Shown here piece after piece: positions 45,787 through 57,810 of a stretch of DNA of 64,000 bases. The notes below the pieces were generated by a model. It made no database searches, was not told the origin of the DNA, and was given only the letters and a program-made list of their open reading frames with translations. The translations under genes were made by a program, and so were the position numbers. Position 1 is the first letter of the stretch, and each line of letters opens with the position of its first letter. Location: the NCBI GenBank assembly GCA_973895155.1, contig OZ316895.1, forward strand, positions 744,001-808,000, in the 5' to 3' direction. The stretch is from Marsupella aquatica (lineage: Eukaryota; Marchantiophyta).

Positions 45787-46115
45787 TGTTAGATATTGCT
45801 CTAGTCTTGTGACTCATAAGCTAACTACAGTTAGGCTAACTCGGGTTAGGATTTAGCTAATGTTAGCGGTAGTGCTGGTGTGCATATAGCCAGGGCTGAT
45901 GCTAGACCCTGGGTGGAACTTAGACTCATTGTTACGGAGCTAGTTGAGAGATAGGGAGAGCTTGTGCTATGGATGCTTGGTATGGCCGGTCGACCTAGAG
46001 TGCAGTAAAGCTCTTGTGTGTTCCCATGGAGGTGAACCACATATCTCTTTGTGTCGACTCTTGTGCGTTGGATGGTTCATGGGCTTGCCGTTGCGAATGT
46101 CGTCTATGCTCATCA
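45787..46115 (+). repeat. Copia 3' LTR
   Basis: It is 329 bp and nearly identical to the 5' LTR except for a ~20-bp deletion and point changes. It ends GCTCATCA before the TGGGC duplication. Confidence 0.85.
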
Positions 46116-46120
46116 TGGGC

Positions 46121-48698
46121 CATATCAACCCACTTGCGATCAGCCTGATGAATGAGTTTCAAAATGTCTCATCATAAGCAATTTGGCTTGTTCTCGAAAG
46201 TAACAACTGAATTCCCATACATCTGTCAATTCTGGATGTTGCATTGTTCTTGTAGACAATTTGTTGTCCAGGTTGAGATTGGCCCCACTTGAGAGAGTGG
46301 ATCTGGGGATTATTTAGTGCATTTTTCAGATATCACATGTGATCCTTGCAAAATTATAATATTCATACCTTTAAAAGAGATTAATGTTTCTATTTGAAAG
46401 TGAATGATCTATGTTATTGTGCAAAAGATGAAATAAGGAATATTTTCTATTTGTGTGTTATAAACGCCAGTTTAATTGTAGTTCCAATGCTTTATCAAAC
46501 ATTGGTGAAATTTGGATTAAAGTACATATTGTAGATAGCGTGTGGTTCCAAATGTTTCCATACTTTACATGTGAGGGGAGAGGAGGGAAAGGGGAGAGGG
46601 AAAGGGTTTATTAGTTAGGTTAATATCTAACTAATAAAGTGCAAAGGCCAAGCTGGGTTCTCAACCTCCTGTCTAGAGTGAGTCTAGTAGGACACACCTG
46701 ACAGGGGTGCAAACCACATGCAAAGACTGATACTCGGGTTAGTACTTATTCACTCATCACTGTTCTGAATGTCAGCTCGAATTGTATCTTATTTATTCCA
46801 AGGCTAGGTGGTGGATTCTACCAGAACAAGATCTTGTCAATTCATTTCCAGGGAAATCCTTGTAGGTAGATTTGCTGGTCGGCGAGTCCGTGAAGGCATC
46901 CTAATTAAAATTTGGGACACATAGAGAATTATCTGCAGATTGAATGGATTGAGCTGAAATGAAGATCTCATCGAATTTCAGAACTAAAATTGTACAAGGT
47001 ATTCCGGATTCAAGGCTTTACAAAGTTGTCCAGAATGCAGTACTAGGGCGTCTCAAGTTTCAGTGTTAACTCGTGAGCTATGGGTACTGACACAATCCTT
47101 GTGACTTCGAGATGTGTTCCGTAGGCTTTTGCTCAGACATACGTAAGACATGGCCATAAGGAAGCTTCAGAGGCTGGGCACAAAAACACCACAAAAAAAA
47201 CACTTAACTGACAATGAGAATAGCTACTGTCAATAACTGTAAGGTTCGAGCATGCTACGCTTCTTGATGATTGCAACCAGAGTTCCTGTGTTTCCATTGC
47301 AGTACAGCAACACTCAGGGCAGGAATACCGAGGCAGCCTGAGTTTCTTCCCAATACCCCAGAAATGCATGAACCGTTTTTCCCCACTGCTGTGCATTTCT
47401 CCAAGAAGGTTTGCAATTCTTGATTGCAACTTTCACTGTTTCCTTTAATTAAGAATTGCAAGCATGAAACGTTATTCCTTACTGCTGTGCATTTATCCAA
47501 GGACGATTGCAGTTCTTGACTAAAGAACTGCAAGCCAAGAAGGATTGTCGTTATGGCGGAGTGAACACCGTCCTTATCTGCGGGTTTGGGCTTTCTTCTC
47601 GATGGCTTGCGCTTAGACAGGTTGCACTGTAGTACGTTTTGGCCGTCCTTCGTCACATGCCCGGATCCTCCACTCCATCGCGTGAACGGCTCATGTTATC
47701 AACTATCCTCGGTTGAATGTGTTGTGCAGGCTCATGTTATCAAGTATTCCTCGGTTCAGAGTGCGTTATGCAGAGTCTCATGGGCTTTGTTCCCTTCCAT
47801 CTTTCTCACCAATGATTTGCCTTCTTCCTTGATTCCCCACGCCCTCATACTCAGATCTCGCTGGTAAGCCAGAATTTGCTCCCTCTTTCCAAATCCACTG
47901 CCGACTTGACCAAGGTTAACTAATGGCTTCCTATCAATGACAAGTTTTGATTCGCTCCAAAAAGTTTCCCGAGGTGAGACGAAAAAGGCGTTCAGAAGGT
48001 CAGTTACTAGAGCCAAAATAATACGAAAAGCATGTGGATAGCACCAATCGATTGACAGACTTGTCCTTAGTTTAATTATCTCTGATTCAGGCAGGATCCA
48101 TGTGATAAAAGATCTATTTAAAGATGGCCGTGCCATTAACTGGAATACTCATCGAGCACGCCAACTCCGAATGCAGAAGAACTCTGGCTGGCAACATAGC
48201 AAACGTTGCTTTGGGTCCTTCCAAAACAGCTCACATGAACCTCCCATTCTGATAATAATCAACAGCCCACTTAAGATTAAAAAAAGGAACCATTTCATTT
48301 CCTGTGCAGCTGTTGAAACACCTCAGCAGTCACCTTCAGTTTCTCTAGTTCCTATACAACCTTCATGAGCACGTGCAGTTTTCGTTTCCTTGCAAAAACT
48401 GCGCTTTCTTTAAATTCAATTAAAGGAGTCCCATGAATCACATGGTTTCCAGAGTTCCCCACCATTGTTGCCAGGCTAACTACATCAACACAACTCAAGG
48501 GTACCCTAAATCGTCCTCACCTTGTGGTGCAGGAATAGTCCTTCGACTGACACCTGAAGCATAATTACCTCAGCAAACAGAAGATTCACGAGGACATGCT
48601 ATCTTCAGGTATGTAGTCACCACAGGAAGTGCATACACCTCTGATTGTGGCCTATAACCGGATTCAAGGTGGCATCTAGACTACCTACCCCTGCTGAG
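46121..48698. other. Intergenic region
   Basis: No gene with a recognisable domain is seen. It includes a purine-rich tract near 46565-46610 (GGGGAGAGGAGGG) and the uncertain frame at 47255-47656. Confidence 0.5.
47255..47656 (-). CDS. Hypothetical 133-aa frame with an internal duplication
   Basis: The frame contains SQELQSSLDKCTAVRNNVSC and then NQELQTFLEKCTAVGKNGSC, an internal repeat of about 40 residues. The N-terminus is basic (KRKPSRRKPKPADKDG). I do not recognise it and no splice context supports it. It may be a fragment of a repeat-containing gene or a chance frame. Confidence 0.25.
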   Translation of the reverse strand: MTKDGQNVLQCNLSKRKPSRRKPKPADKDGVHSAITTILLGLQFFSQELQSSLDKCTAVRNNVSCLQFLIKGNSESCNQELQTFLEKCTAVGKNGSCISGVLGRNSGCLGIPALSVAVLQWKHRNSGCNHQEA

Positions 48699-51237
48699 TT
48701 ATCTTTCTTTTAGCTCAGCTTCGAACTGCTCCAATTTAGCTCGCACTATTGGCAAATAAGACTTGCAAATGGCATCAGTTAGCCTCCCTTTCTCCGCTGC
48801 TGGCACTCCTGACTTCTTTTCGAGATTCACTTCCACCTACACAGATCAATGACGCCGAAACGAGTACAGTTCCTCATACTTCAATCTGGAATCAGTTTGC
48901 AAACATGCACTGAATAAACCTCAGAAAATTAGATATCCACTAGCTTGGGAGATATTTTTCTCACCTGCAGATCATCTAGCTCCCCATATGTGGCCTCGAT
49001 TACTTTTAATGTTCCCTCCAAATCCTTTGCCTCACCAGAGCTTTGCAACTCACCTGAACACACTCAACGAGAACAGGCACATTGTATTTTCACGACGTAC
49101 TTGTTGACAAATGGCGATAGACTGAATGGTACCCTAATAAAAAACTTGAACACATTCAGCCGACTTGCACTGTATGTATCTGGTAAGACCAATTTGACTG
49201 GACTGATTAGCATTGCACTCACAACGCAATAGACGTCCACTCTTTCGAATACGTTTCTATGAGCTCCATATGCAATAGTATCCGCGGGCGCCATTTTAAA
49301 ATGACAATAACGATCCGGATTACGTATGTTGCAATGGAAAAACTCTTAAAGCTGTACGAGTTTGCATACCTTTGAACTTGATGCAAATGTCAAAAGTGTA
49401 GCCAACTCGCTTCTTCTTCCTCACGGTAACAAGTGTTGCCTGCACCCATGTTCAAATGGGCACCCCCGCCTTGAGAAACTGACCTGAATAACTGGGTGAC
49501 TAGAGATTCCCCCAGTGTGTCTCTCCCTCCTGACCGTCAAACACACATGACTTAGGAGAGAGCCGGAAGGATAAGGCGGCACAAGTCCAGGAATTTAGAT
49601 GCTGGTCTCCGCTTCTTCCTTCCTAGCTCCACTAAGATGCAGAAGGCAGATGCCTAAATAGACTTTTTCATGGCGTGTACCCAACCATCCCTGACACTGC
49701 CTTACGCTTCCATACGCTAGACAAGTGAAATCCACTAGTAGAGCAGACTCATTAAAGGCATCAAAACTACCCTAAATAATCCGTCAATATAATAACTTTT
49801 AGAGATCGAGATGTGTGAAGACGTCAAGACACTGTCAACTGAAAAAAAAAAACAGAAAGACGCACGAAGGCATACATCTCCGGTACAGCTTGAAATTTCT
49901 GTAAAACTAGCGCTTCCGTTTGGAAAAGTTGCGGTGTCAGCACTTTGCAATAACTCCTGCAATGCAATTAAAACCGTACAGGGACATCATGAGAAAGGAT
50001 ACAACAATTACACATACAGCGTGTATTCACACTTGACAAAGTAAAGAGTCGAATTTCAGAAACGTCAGTAGGATATGCGAGCCTTAGGAGAGTGGCTAGA
50101 CATTATCAATCCGATATGAGCCCATCCGATCTTTAAATGAGGCCCGCAATTCAACTCCCTTGCCAACTTGACAACTTCGTCCTTTCTGCAATTTTAGGGT
50201 ACAGTGTAAATCTACCTTTGCGCTAAATTCTTCATCAACATTGTGTACAGACATCCTACAATAAGTCGCAACATTAAGGAGGAGGGAAAACTGGAAGTGG
50301 CCACTCTTTCTCTAACCGTACAAATGCAGCTAAGATGCACGTGAAAGGCAATTGCTTGCGAAAGGATAAAACATGAGAGACAAGCGTGCATCCAGAGTAA
50401 CGGGGCATTTTATTTTTTATTTTTTGTGGGGGGTGGGTTGGGGGGCGGGGTTTGTTGCGGATAATCCCCAAAACACAAGCGAAGTTCCCAACCAGAACAG
50501 TTCATACCTTTACTCGATCTAAAGCCCAAGAATTCAAACTCTTCTCTTCCCAGGTGCCAGCCTGCCAAAAATCCAATTGGGTTATGAGAATCTCGTCAAA
50601 GTCATTTCGTAAGGAAAGAAGATTCCTGCATCCTGAATCGTCACCATTAAAAATAAGAACTGGGTATATTAAGAATTAAGAAACCGTCAAAGAAACGAGC
50701 ATTTCTCACTTTACATTCTATAAACCAACCACCCCCCCCCCCCCCCCGCCCAAGAAGTAACTGTTCCATCTCTCAAAATTCCAGTTTTTCCCTAGCGCAG
50801 TGTCCAAACGACAATTCCAGCACAACAAACACAACGACCAACAAAGCGTCTACAGAGATCAGCAAAAGCTGTTGAAAACTGCGGAACTGGCGACAACTTC
50901 CGAATAGTGTTCATTCACATTCACAACTAATCCCGACTCAAACTCCATGGCAAGACAGAGAGAGTCTCCAAGCTAGCTGGGAACACGAACTCGAGCGAAA
51001 AATATGAAACAGACAGACGGAGACGCTGAAATCATTTCGAGGAAAAAAACACAAACAATTCAATGTCAGCCAAACGTGCCTCACCTGATTCCAGACTGAC
51101 CCCAACGGAACAGGGCTTGAGGCATTGTTAGCAATGTCATTGTCGGTGAGCTTCCGCGCTATGGGTGCAGGGGCCGCCTGCTGGGTATCCTGCCTCACCC
51201 AGTATGTATAACCCGACGCCTTCTTCAGCGCCTCCAT
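48699..51237 (-). CDS. AHSA1-like protein (activator of Hsp90 ATPase N-domain family, plant small type)
   Basis: Six exons join in frame on the minus strand: 51237-51085, 50561-50508, 49956-49876, 49439-49370, 49053-48965 and 48836-48699 (TAA), giving 194 residues. Junction phases 0,0,0,1,0 are consistent with GT-AG sites. The product follows the plant family that includes Arabidopsis At5g58110: start MEALKKASGYTYWVRQDTQQ, LGSVWNQ-AGTWEEKSLNSWA, ELLQSADTATFPNGSASF, VTVRKKKRVGYTFDICIKFK, YGELDDLQ, and C-terminus LEQFEAELKER. AHSA1 N-domains bind the middle domain of Hsp90 and stimulate its ATPase. A role as cytosolic co-chaperone is inferred from the family. The exon-5 segment (GELQSSGEAKDLEGTL) is the least conserved part. 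Confidence 0.85.
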
Positions 51238-52300
51238 CTTTCAGTCGCACCCTACCTGTTTCCTTTCTTCCTCCCGCAATTATCCGAAACTACACTGACA
51301 ACAGTCTGTCTCCAATCGAACACCTGACCGACCTCAGAATGCCTTGCCCCCACAAAACTCACCAGCAAAAGCAACCACTGGCCAATTACAACTTTCCAGG
51401 TGATATCCCGACAAAGTTTACTATCTTCTGCGTCTGTGTCCTCCTTGCGCTCCGTCTGAAAAGACCAGAGTGCCTCTCCACTATCCAAGCAGCGAACGCA
51501 AACCTAGACGGAGAAGCAGGGCAACAAACAAACAAACAACAAACACACGCAGGAGGTTCTCTTTCCCTCAGCCGTCTCCGGAATATTTCCTTCCTCAGAC
51601 AAGACCAAGGCCACGCCAGGCCACACTAACTTGCAGACTTTGCACCACGACAGAAAAACCACCTCCGTCCCTACTCGCCACGCCACAAGAGCCGTGCAGA
51701 TTCCGTCAGTGTGAACAAGCGCAAATCTGCTGTCTGTCCACCACCACTCGTCTCTTTCTCTTCGATCAGAGTTTGCAATTCCTACAACCAAACCTCGCCA
51801 GAACTCTCTCTGTCTCCACGAGAAATTCTCCAACAACAACAACAACAACAACAACGCAAGGACGAGCAGCCAGTGCAGCTACACTCTCTCTCGCCCTCCC
51901 CGAGTGGTCTCTCACCGTGGTGTCTCTCGAGGTGAGTGGTCCAACCACCGCGCAGGCAGGTAGCACGAGGTCCTGAATGTGTAATTGACCTCAGTTGCGA
52001 ATCGGCAGCAGAGGGAGGCTGTGGGTCTTTCCCGTAACCTGGGCCTCAGAACACCAACTTCTCCTTCACCGATTCTTCGCGATAATGCGAGGGAGAGGAG
52101 AGAGCGCGAGTGTCGAGATGCGAGAGAGAGGAGAGAGCGCGAGCGTCGAGCGTCGAGATGCGAGAGAGAGAGATGAGAGAAAGCCAGAAAGGGGGCCCGG
52201 ACTAGAAGCGACATAGAAAGGCCAAAAGAGACGGTGCTGAGGATGGACGAAGACATTTCTAGAGAGTGATGATGAGAAGTGGAAGTGGCCAAGGGCCGGC
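51238..52300 (-). promoter_or_regulatory. Upstream region of the AHSA1-like gene
   Basis: No gene is evident. It has CT-rich and GAGA-rich stretches, a (CAA)n microsatellite at 51832-51856 and a duplicated GAGAGCGCGAG-TGTCGAGATGCGAGAGAG block at 52096-52172. Such tracts are common in plant 5'-UTR and promoter regions. Confidence 0.45.
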
Positions 52301-52942
52301 CTACCTGATGCGGACGAGCCTCTTCCTTATTTCCTTAGTGAACACCACGGTGAGAGACTGAATCACTTTCACTATTTTGCCACCCAAATTTTACCATTGA
52401 AAATATTGTCATCATAGTTATTTATATTAGTCCCTTCTTTGAACTTGAATAGTGAAGCACAATAAAAATATCACCAAAATATATTTTTTATTCATATTTT
52501 TTGAATGATAAATAAAATTATCATCATTTTAATAATTATATATAATATATCATACTCTTTTCTATGCACATTTATTATGGGGTAATTGAACATATTTTTA
52601 ATGTAATTAAAAATCATAACAAAAAACATGAATTATTATTATTTGACATACATCATAATCATGAGTTTTACCATCTACATGATGAACCACTGAGTTATGA
52701 TCTAGAGGTTTCACTCTAGAAACCTAGGTCACAACCCTAGCTTATAGTTGGCATTTTATAAATAAGATTTACAAATATGCCAAGTTTTTATTTGTATTAA
52801 CAAATATGCCAAGGTTTGGTATATAGATGACAAATTCATCGCCCCATGGTCAGTCCCCACCAATAAAGATATTCCAATTGACAATATTGCCACAGTTTGC
52901 CATAGTTTTATTTGTACTTGCAAATATGCCAAGGTTTGGTAT
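52301..52942. other. AT-rich non-coding with small direct repeats
   Basis: No gene is seen. AAATATGCCAAGGTTTGGTAT is repeated at about 52802 and 52922 (a partial copy near 52773), in tandem-like spacing of ~115-120 bp. Confidence 0.5.
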
Positions 52943-52945
52943 TTA

Positions 52946-53358
52946 GGGGGGCTTTACAAGAAGGTGGCTGCCATTAAGTGTCTCTCCATCCAAAGCAAAC
53001 TGATAGCCATTTCCTTACACAGAAGTTAAGATGCCTGAACCAAAATGTGTCAGGTTTGGAAATAATCAATGCAATTCCTTGAAAAAAGCTGCCCTTTGCT
53101 CGAGTTTATTACTTGGCTTTTTAAACCACCTCAAGAGGAGCTCTACATTTTTGACAAAAAAGCTTGCCCACATCAGCAAAAAAGGGGAGCAACAAGGGGC
53201 CCACTGACAGAGAGTTGGGTAATGTTTTTGTTTGATTGTCCCTCCAAGTTCATGTAAAGTGAAGTATGGCCAGACAGTTCCCACATATGATTGGCTAGGA
53301 TTGCATCTCACACTTAGGAAAAGTGGAATTTTGCCACCGAGTCCTTGTAAAGCCACCC
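52946..53358. mobile_element. MITE with TTA duplication (PIF/Harbinger-like)
   Basis: Ends GGGGGGCTTTACAAG and CTTGTAAAGCCACCC form 15-bp inverted repeats with one mismatch, flanked by TTA on both sides (52943-52945, 53359-53361). It is 413 bp with no transposase. A 3-bp TTA/TAA duplication is characteristic of PIF/Harbinger elements. Confidence 0.7.
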
Positions 53359-53819
53359 TTAATGACGAGTTCACCATCCCCAAGGTAAATCATATACAAA
53401 AATTGTGACATATTTGTCAATACAATAAAAATAATGGCAATCCACAAATTGGAACAGCTGTAGTGCCAATATAGTTAAAAGCTGTAATTATGATTTACTA
53501 ACCCAACAACCAAGCCGTGCAGAGTGATGTTGATAGTGACTAGTGTTGGGTGCACTTGTTGTTGAGCCCCATCCTTCTCTCTTTAGCAGTTCTTACATTC
53601 AATTAGAAAGACTAGTCAAATGTCTTACATTATTTCACAGTTGTGTCCATTTTTTTGTGTTTACTATGATCATGTGAACAAAGCATGTCGGCTCATGGAG
53701 CAACCTAGAACATGAAGCCATTTGGATCTTATATAAGTGTTCACCCTACTTCCCTTTAACTTTGAAAAAGAAATCCAATGAGGTTAGCATTGTCAAACAT
53801 CAATGTGGAGTATCACAGA

Positions 53820-54930
53820 GAGCACTATTTTCTGAACTTGTCTTCCCTTCATTGAAAGTCTAACTATGGTGCCAACAAAAATGATTTCAAATTTCTCCTT
53901 GACCTCTCAATGAAACATTTTGTCCTTAGAAGTCTTAGATATATATTTCCAATGAGCCAGATTTAGTCAAGTCCCGAGTCAAGTATCAAAGCTAGAGCTC
54001 ACAAATTTCTGAATTGTTTTACCCTACCTTTGCTTGAAAGCTGGCAATGTTGTCGGCAAAAAATGATTTTGCATCTCTCCCTTATCTCTTTATAAAACCT
54101 CTCATGCTTAGAATTCTAAGAAAGTGTTTGCTATAGCTCTTCAATGACCCTAACAATGCTACAATAGATTTCATCAAATGTTCAAGAGCTCACAAATTTC
54201 TGAATTGCTGTGCCCTTCCTTGAAAGTCTATTTATGTCCTCAGCAAAACCTATTTGAAAACTCTCATTCATCTAACCTTTCATGTTTGAACACTTAGAAA
54301 CATTCCAGAAATACTTTCCAGTGAGTCTAACATTGGTAGATTTTTTCAAGTACTAAGGATATATGAATGTTTTACTTTCTCTAGCTTGAGCCTACCTTTG
54401 GCAGATTTCACCAACTAAGGTTAAGGAGATCATGAGTTTTTGAATTTCTCTAGCTTCGAAAGCTGGGTCAAAAGCACATAGCATTGGCAGATTGAGTCAA
54501 ATGCTAAGGAGATCATGAAATTTGGAATTTCTGTAGTTTTCCAATGAACCTAACATTGATACATTGTGTCAAGTACTTAGAAAATTATGAGTTTCCCAAT
54601 TTTGTCAGTTTTCCCATGAACCTATTTAACATCTACACATTTAGTCTAATTACCAAGGAAATTATGAGCTTCTGAATCTCTTTAGTTTATGAATGAGCCT
54701 CACAATGGTATATTCCGTCAAATCTTACGGAGATTGTGAATTTTTTGAGTTTATCTTGCTTTTGAATGAGCTTACCATTCCAACTACCATTGACAAATTT
54801 AGTCAAGTACTATATAGTGGATTATAAAAGCCTGATTTTTTCTAGTTTTCCAATGAGCTTAGCATTGATAGATTTTGTCTAACATTAAAGTGATCATGAA
54901 TTTATGAAGATCATGAAGTGTTAAGGAGAT
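53820..54930. repeat. Ancient degenerate tandem repeat (~85-110 bp unit)
   Basis: At least eight diverged units share TTCCAATGAGCCTAACATTG, GATTTTGTCAAGTACTAAGG and AGATCATGAATTTTTGAATT. Examples begin near 54306, 54400, 54480, 54540, 54610, 54690, 54765 and 54850. Units differ by many substitutions and small indels. No coding potential is visible. Confidence 0.6.
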
Positions 54931-55095
54931 TTGTTACTCTACTTTACAATATAATGCCCTAATAGGCGTTCCAACTATTTACATTTGTACCAATTACTTT
55001 TCTTTTTCCAAAGCTTGCCAAAAAGACAAAAGTACAAACACTATATCACTAATAAGACATAGAGTAGGTTATTTTGTTATACCTGGAGACCCAAT

Positions 55096-55541
55096 TTTTA
55101 TTTTTATTTTTATTTTATTTTTATTAATAATTATTTTTGGAAAAAGGGGGGGCGCTGGGACCCCATCAATACCAGGCAGGGGGCGAAAGCCGCCCAAGCA
55201 AAGGAACAAAGAGGGGCAGCGCGCCCAAACAAACCAAACCAACCTAGTCAGGCCAAATGGCCTGATACAAACACAGACGCAGACAGTACTTTAAACCTCT
55301 AGTCTGCGGATTCCTGCTCTGCTTGTAACAATGGATGCTCTTCAATCTTTGTTGAGTCCTGATTTCACTAAGTCTATCCTTGCCCGTGGCGACGTCATTC
55401 CAATCAAGGACCTGCCCTCTAACATAGCTAATAGTCTAGAGAGGGGGAGAACCGACAACCTTCTTATAATACTTGCTAGTCTCTCTGTCGTGGTTTGGTG
55501 GCACTATCCCCATATCCGTGTGGTTTGGTGGCACTGTCCCC
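55096..55541 (-). mobile_element. 5'-truncated LINE-like insertion with 17-bp target duplication
   Basis: ATACCTGGAGACCCAAT occurs at 55079-55095 and 55542-55558 exactly flanking the insert. On the minus strand the insert ends in an A-rich tail ((ATAAAA)n-type, 55097-55130) directly abutting one copy of the duplication. This is the signature of target-primed reverse transcription. Before the tail is a GC-rich 3'-UTR (GGGCGGCTTTCGCCCCC, GGGGTCCCAGCGCCCCC). The far end contains a small duplication of GTGGTTTGGTGGCACT. A 105-codon plus-strand frame inside it has no recognisable domain. Confidence 0.75.
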
Positions 55542-55558
55542 ATACCTGGAGACCCAAT

Positions 55559-57643
55559 AATATAAGGACTGTAAAAAGTTTTAAAAAGACACACATTCGC
55601 TTTTCATTTTTATATCTTTTTACAGTCATTATATTTTACTGGCCATAACTTCTCTAGTAACAAGTTATGGCCATAACTATATGGAGTAGGAGGTCACGGC
55701 CGTAACTTCTTTAGTAACAAAAAATATTGATATTTAGATTATTCTTCAAAAGTAGGGACAGGACAGGTATGGAGAGTCTAGGTATAGAGAGCCTTTCCTG
55801 TGCATACACACAGATACTCAAGGATCATTACCAAGTGACCCTTCAAGTTGCCAAAATTACACAAAAGCCCTGATAGTTCAAAATTACAAGAATAACAGGT
55901 CTCAATTTTAGCAATACATCCACATATACCGCACTTCCGATATTGTTTGCAATTTTGCAGTGAGTATCATCCAGCATACCCCTTACCAGTCGTATGGTGG
56001 ACGAGCAAATCTTGGTTTGACCTGTGCAGGCTGGAGTGCTGAAGCTGAGGCAGCATGGAGGTAGCCAAGAAGGACTGGACCAGGCAAAGAGCTTTGAAGT
56101 GTGTGCTAAAATATCTACAGTAATTTGCGTCTTCCTAATTGCACCCGGGGCTTCTTCCTAAGTGCACTCAGAGTGAGCCAACTGTACATTCTTTACAACT
56201 ATTCAATGTCACCTAGCATTTGCAACTAGCAAATGGGGATCATGTGAAGGGCCACATCATCCAAACTCTTGCAAAATCATGTCAATCCTATTGCTTTTGA
56301 GGTGGAAAGTTCTCCAAAGGAGAGATGTTGTGGAGTATAGGAGGGAAAGCCAGAAAGGCCCTCATAAGTAAGAAGAGTGGAGAAGGAAGATATATCAAAG
56401 TGCCATAAAACATGAACACCAAACCGGGAGACATGGTCCCAAAGGCAAAGCAACCCAAGAAAGGGAAGGGAGGGAAAAGGCAGCAAGAAGACCAAAGGGG
56501 TCAAACTGAAGGAAGAGTATAATGAGTGACGTACTATTGGAACTATTTTACTCATATTTTCACATCCAAGAACCTTTACAAAGTGAGCATGTTAAACGCA
56601 TAGATTTTTAAGGTTGGGATTGCAAAACCCCCTTATGGTATATTTGCTGTAACTTCATTGTCTTAATCCCGCTTGTGCATTGAGACCTCATGTGCTAGTG
56701 CCAAACTTAGGTGTACTCAACCTGGGACATCAACATTTCCAACCTTATTGTATTTTGGTTTTGGTTATTCATTTTGTTCCATTAATCTATCATTTTTTGA
56801 GTTTATTGTCAGTAAGAAATCATGGCCAGCTGAAACTCAGCCCTGACCAATCATGGCTCAAAGTCAGACTCAACCCTCACTGGATAACTTTACTAAGCAA
56901 TAAGGATCAGCAACTGGCAACCCTTAATTAAAATCTCCATAAACCCAACAATGAAAGTCAGCTACTCTATAATGTCTTCCATATATAGATCCAATCTGTA
57001 ACAAAATATATACCCAGTCCTTGGAAGTCATATTGAATGGGTTGAACCGGATTTTTGCAGCGGGTAACCCAGTCCTTGGAAATCCCATTCAACGAGTTGA
57101 CCCTGATTTTTTGCATTTTGTTTAGTGGGTTTCCTGAACTTCCTTACACTTACCAACCTCTACCTCAAGAGAATTGAGCATCTCCAACCCAACCGGGTTT
57201 TGTTACTGCAACAACTAGCATCTCCACCCCAATGGGGTTTTGTTTAGGGTTAGGGTAATTGGGAATGACCAAATCCTGTAAAGAAAATGCTAAATCAGGT
57301 CCAACCCATTTATTGGAACACTATCAGGTTTTCAGGTACAGGGTTTTTTGGTTATTGAATTTGTACATGGAAAACATTATACACTAGTTGACTCCTTACT
57401 GGCTTGGTTAGTGGATTTTCAAGATTTCAATCTCCAATTGTGTACCTGCTGTTTGGGGTAATTACCAGTCAAGGTTGCTTTTCAATTGCACATGATAGAT
57501 ATGTAAAGGAACTAAAAGGACATTATTTTGAGTCTGTATTTCAAGTACCCAGTAAGTAAGACCCCCATTGGATTGGAGCATGTACCCAGTAAGTAAGACC
57601 CCCATTGGATTGGAGATGCTCTTAGGGTTGGGCAAAACCCTAC
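55559..57643. other. Non-coding region
   Basis: No supported gene is present. GAGCATCTCCAACCCAA (57176) and TTGGATTGGAGATGCTCTT (57606) are inverted relative to each other and could be ends of another MITE. TTTAGGGTTAGGG at ~57243 is a short telomere-like tract. A direct duplication of ACCCAGTAAGTAAGACCCCC lies at 57548 and 57588. Confidence 0.45.
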
Positions 57644-57645
57644 TA

Positions 57646-57808
57646 GGGCATGTCAACACTGCGCCATAAAGGAGATACGGGCAGGGACACAACAAGGACA
57701 TAACTCTTTCCGGGCTATATACTTGCGGCTACCTAAATACTTGCCCTATAATAAGAATCTTATTTTGAAGCTATAAAACTTTTATTATGGCTGAACTTTG
57801 ACACACCC
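57646..57808. mobile_element. Short TA-flanked MITE (GGGYRTGTCAA ends)
   Basis: GGGCATGTCAACACTGCGCCATAA and the reverse complement of TTATGGCTGAACTTTGACACACCC form imperfect inverted repeats with TA on both sides (57644-57645, 57809-57810). The termini resemble the MITE at 40436-40888, suggesting one family. Confidence 0.5.
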
Positions 57809-57810
57809 TA

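Larger units (their letters stand above)
40902..46115 (+). mobile_element. Ty1/copia LTR retrotransposon, full length but inactive
   Basis: The 5' LTR (40902-41251) and 3' LTR (45787-46115) both start TGTTAGATATTGCTC and end CTC-A/T-CA. TGGGC is duplicated outside both (40897-40901, 46116-46120). The primer site TGGTATCAGAGC (41254-41265) matches initiator-Met tRNA. The polypurine tract AAGGGGGAG lies just before the 3' LTR. Inside are gag, protease, integrase and RT remnants and a nested solo LTR. The 3' LTR lacks ~20 bp present in the 5' LTR around GTGGACGTAGCCTC, and several substitutions separate the two, so the insertion is not recent. Confidence 0.9.

Noticed and set aside
55331-55648. 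105-codon frame starting MDALQSLLSPDF
   Set aside because: It crosses the end of the LINE-like insert into flanking DNA and includes a local duplication; it is therefore a chance frame.
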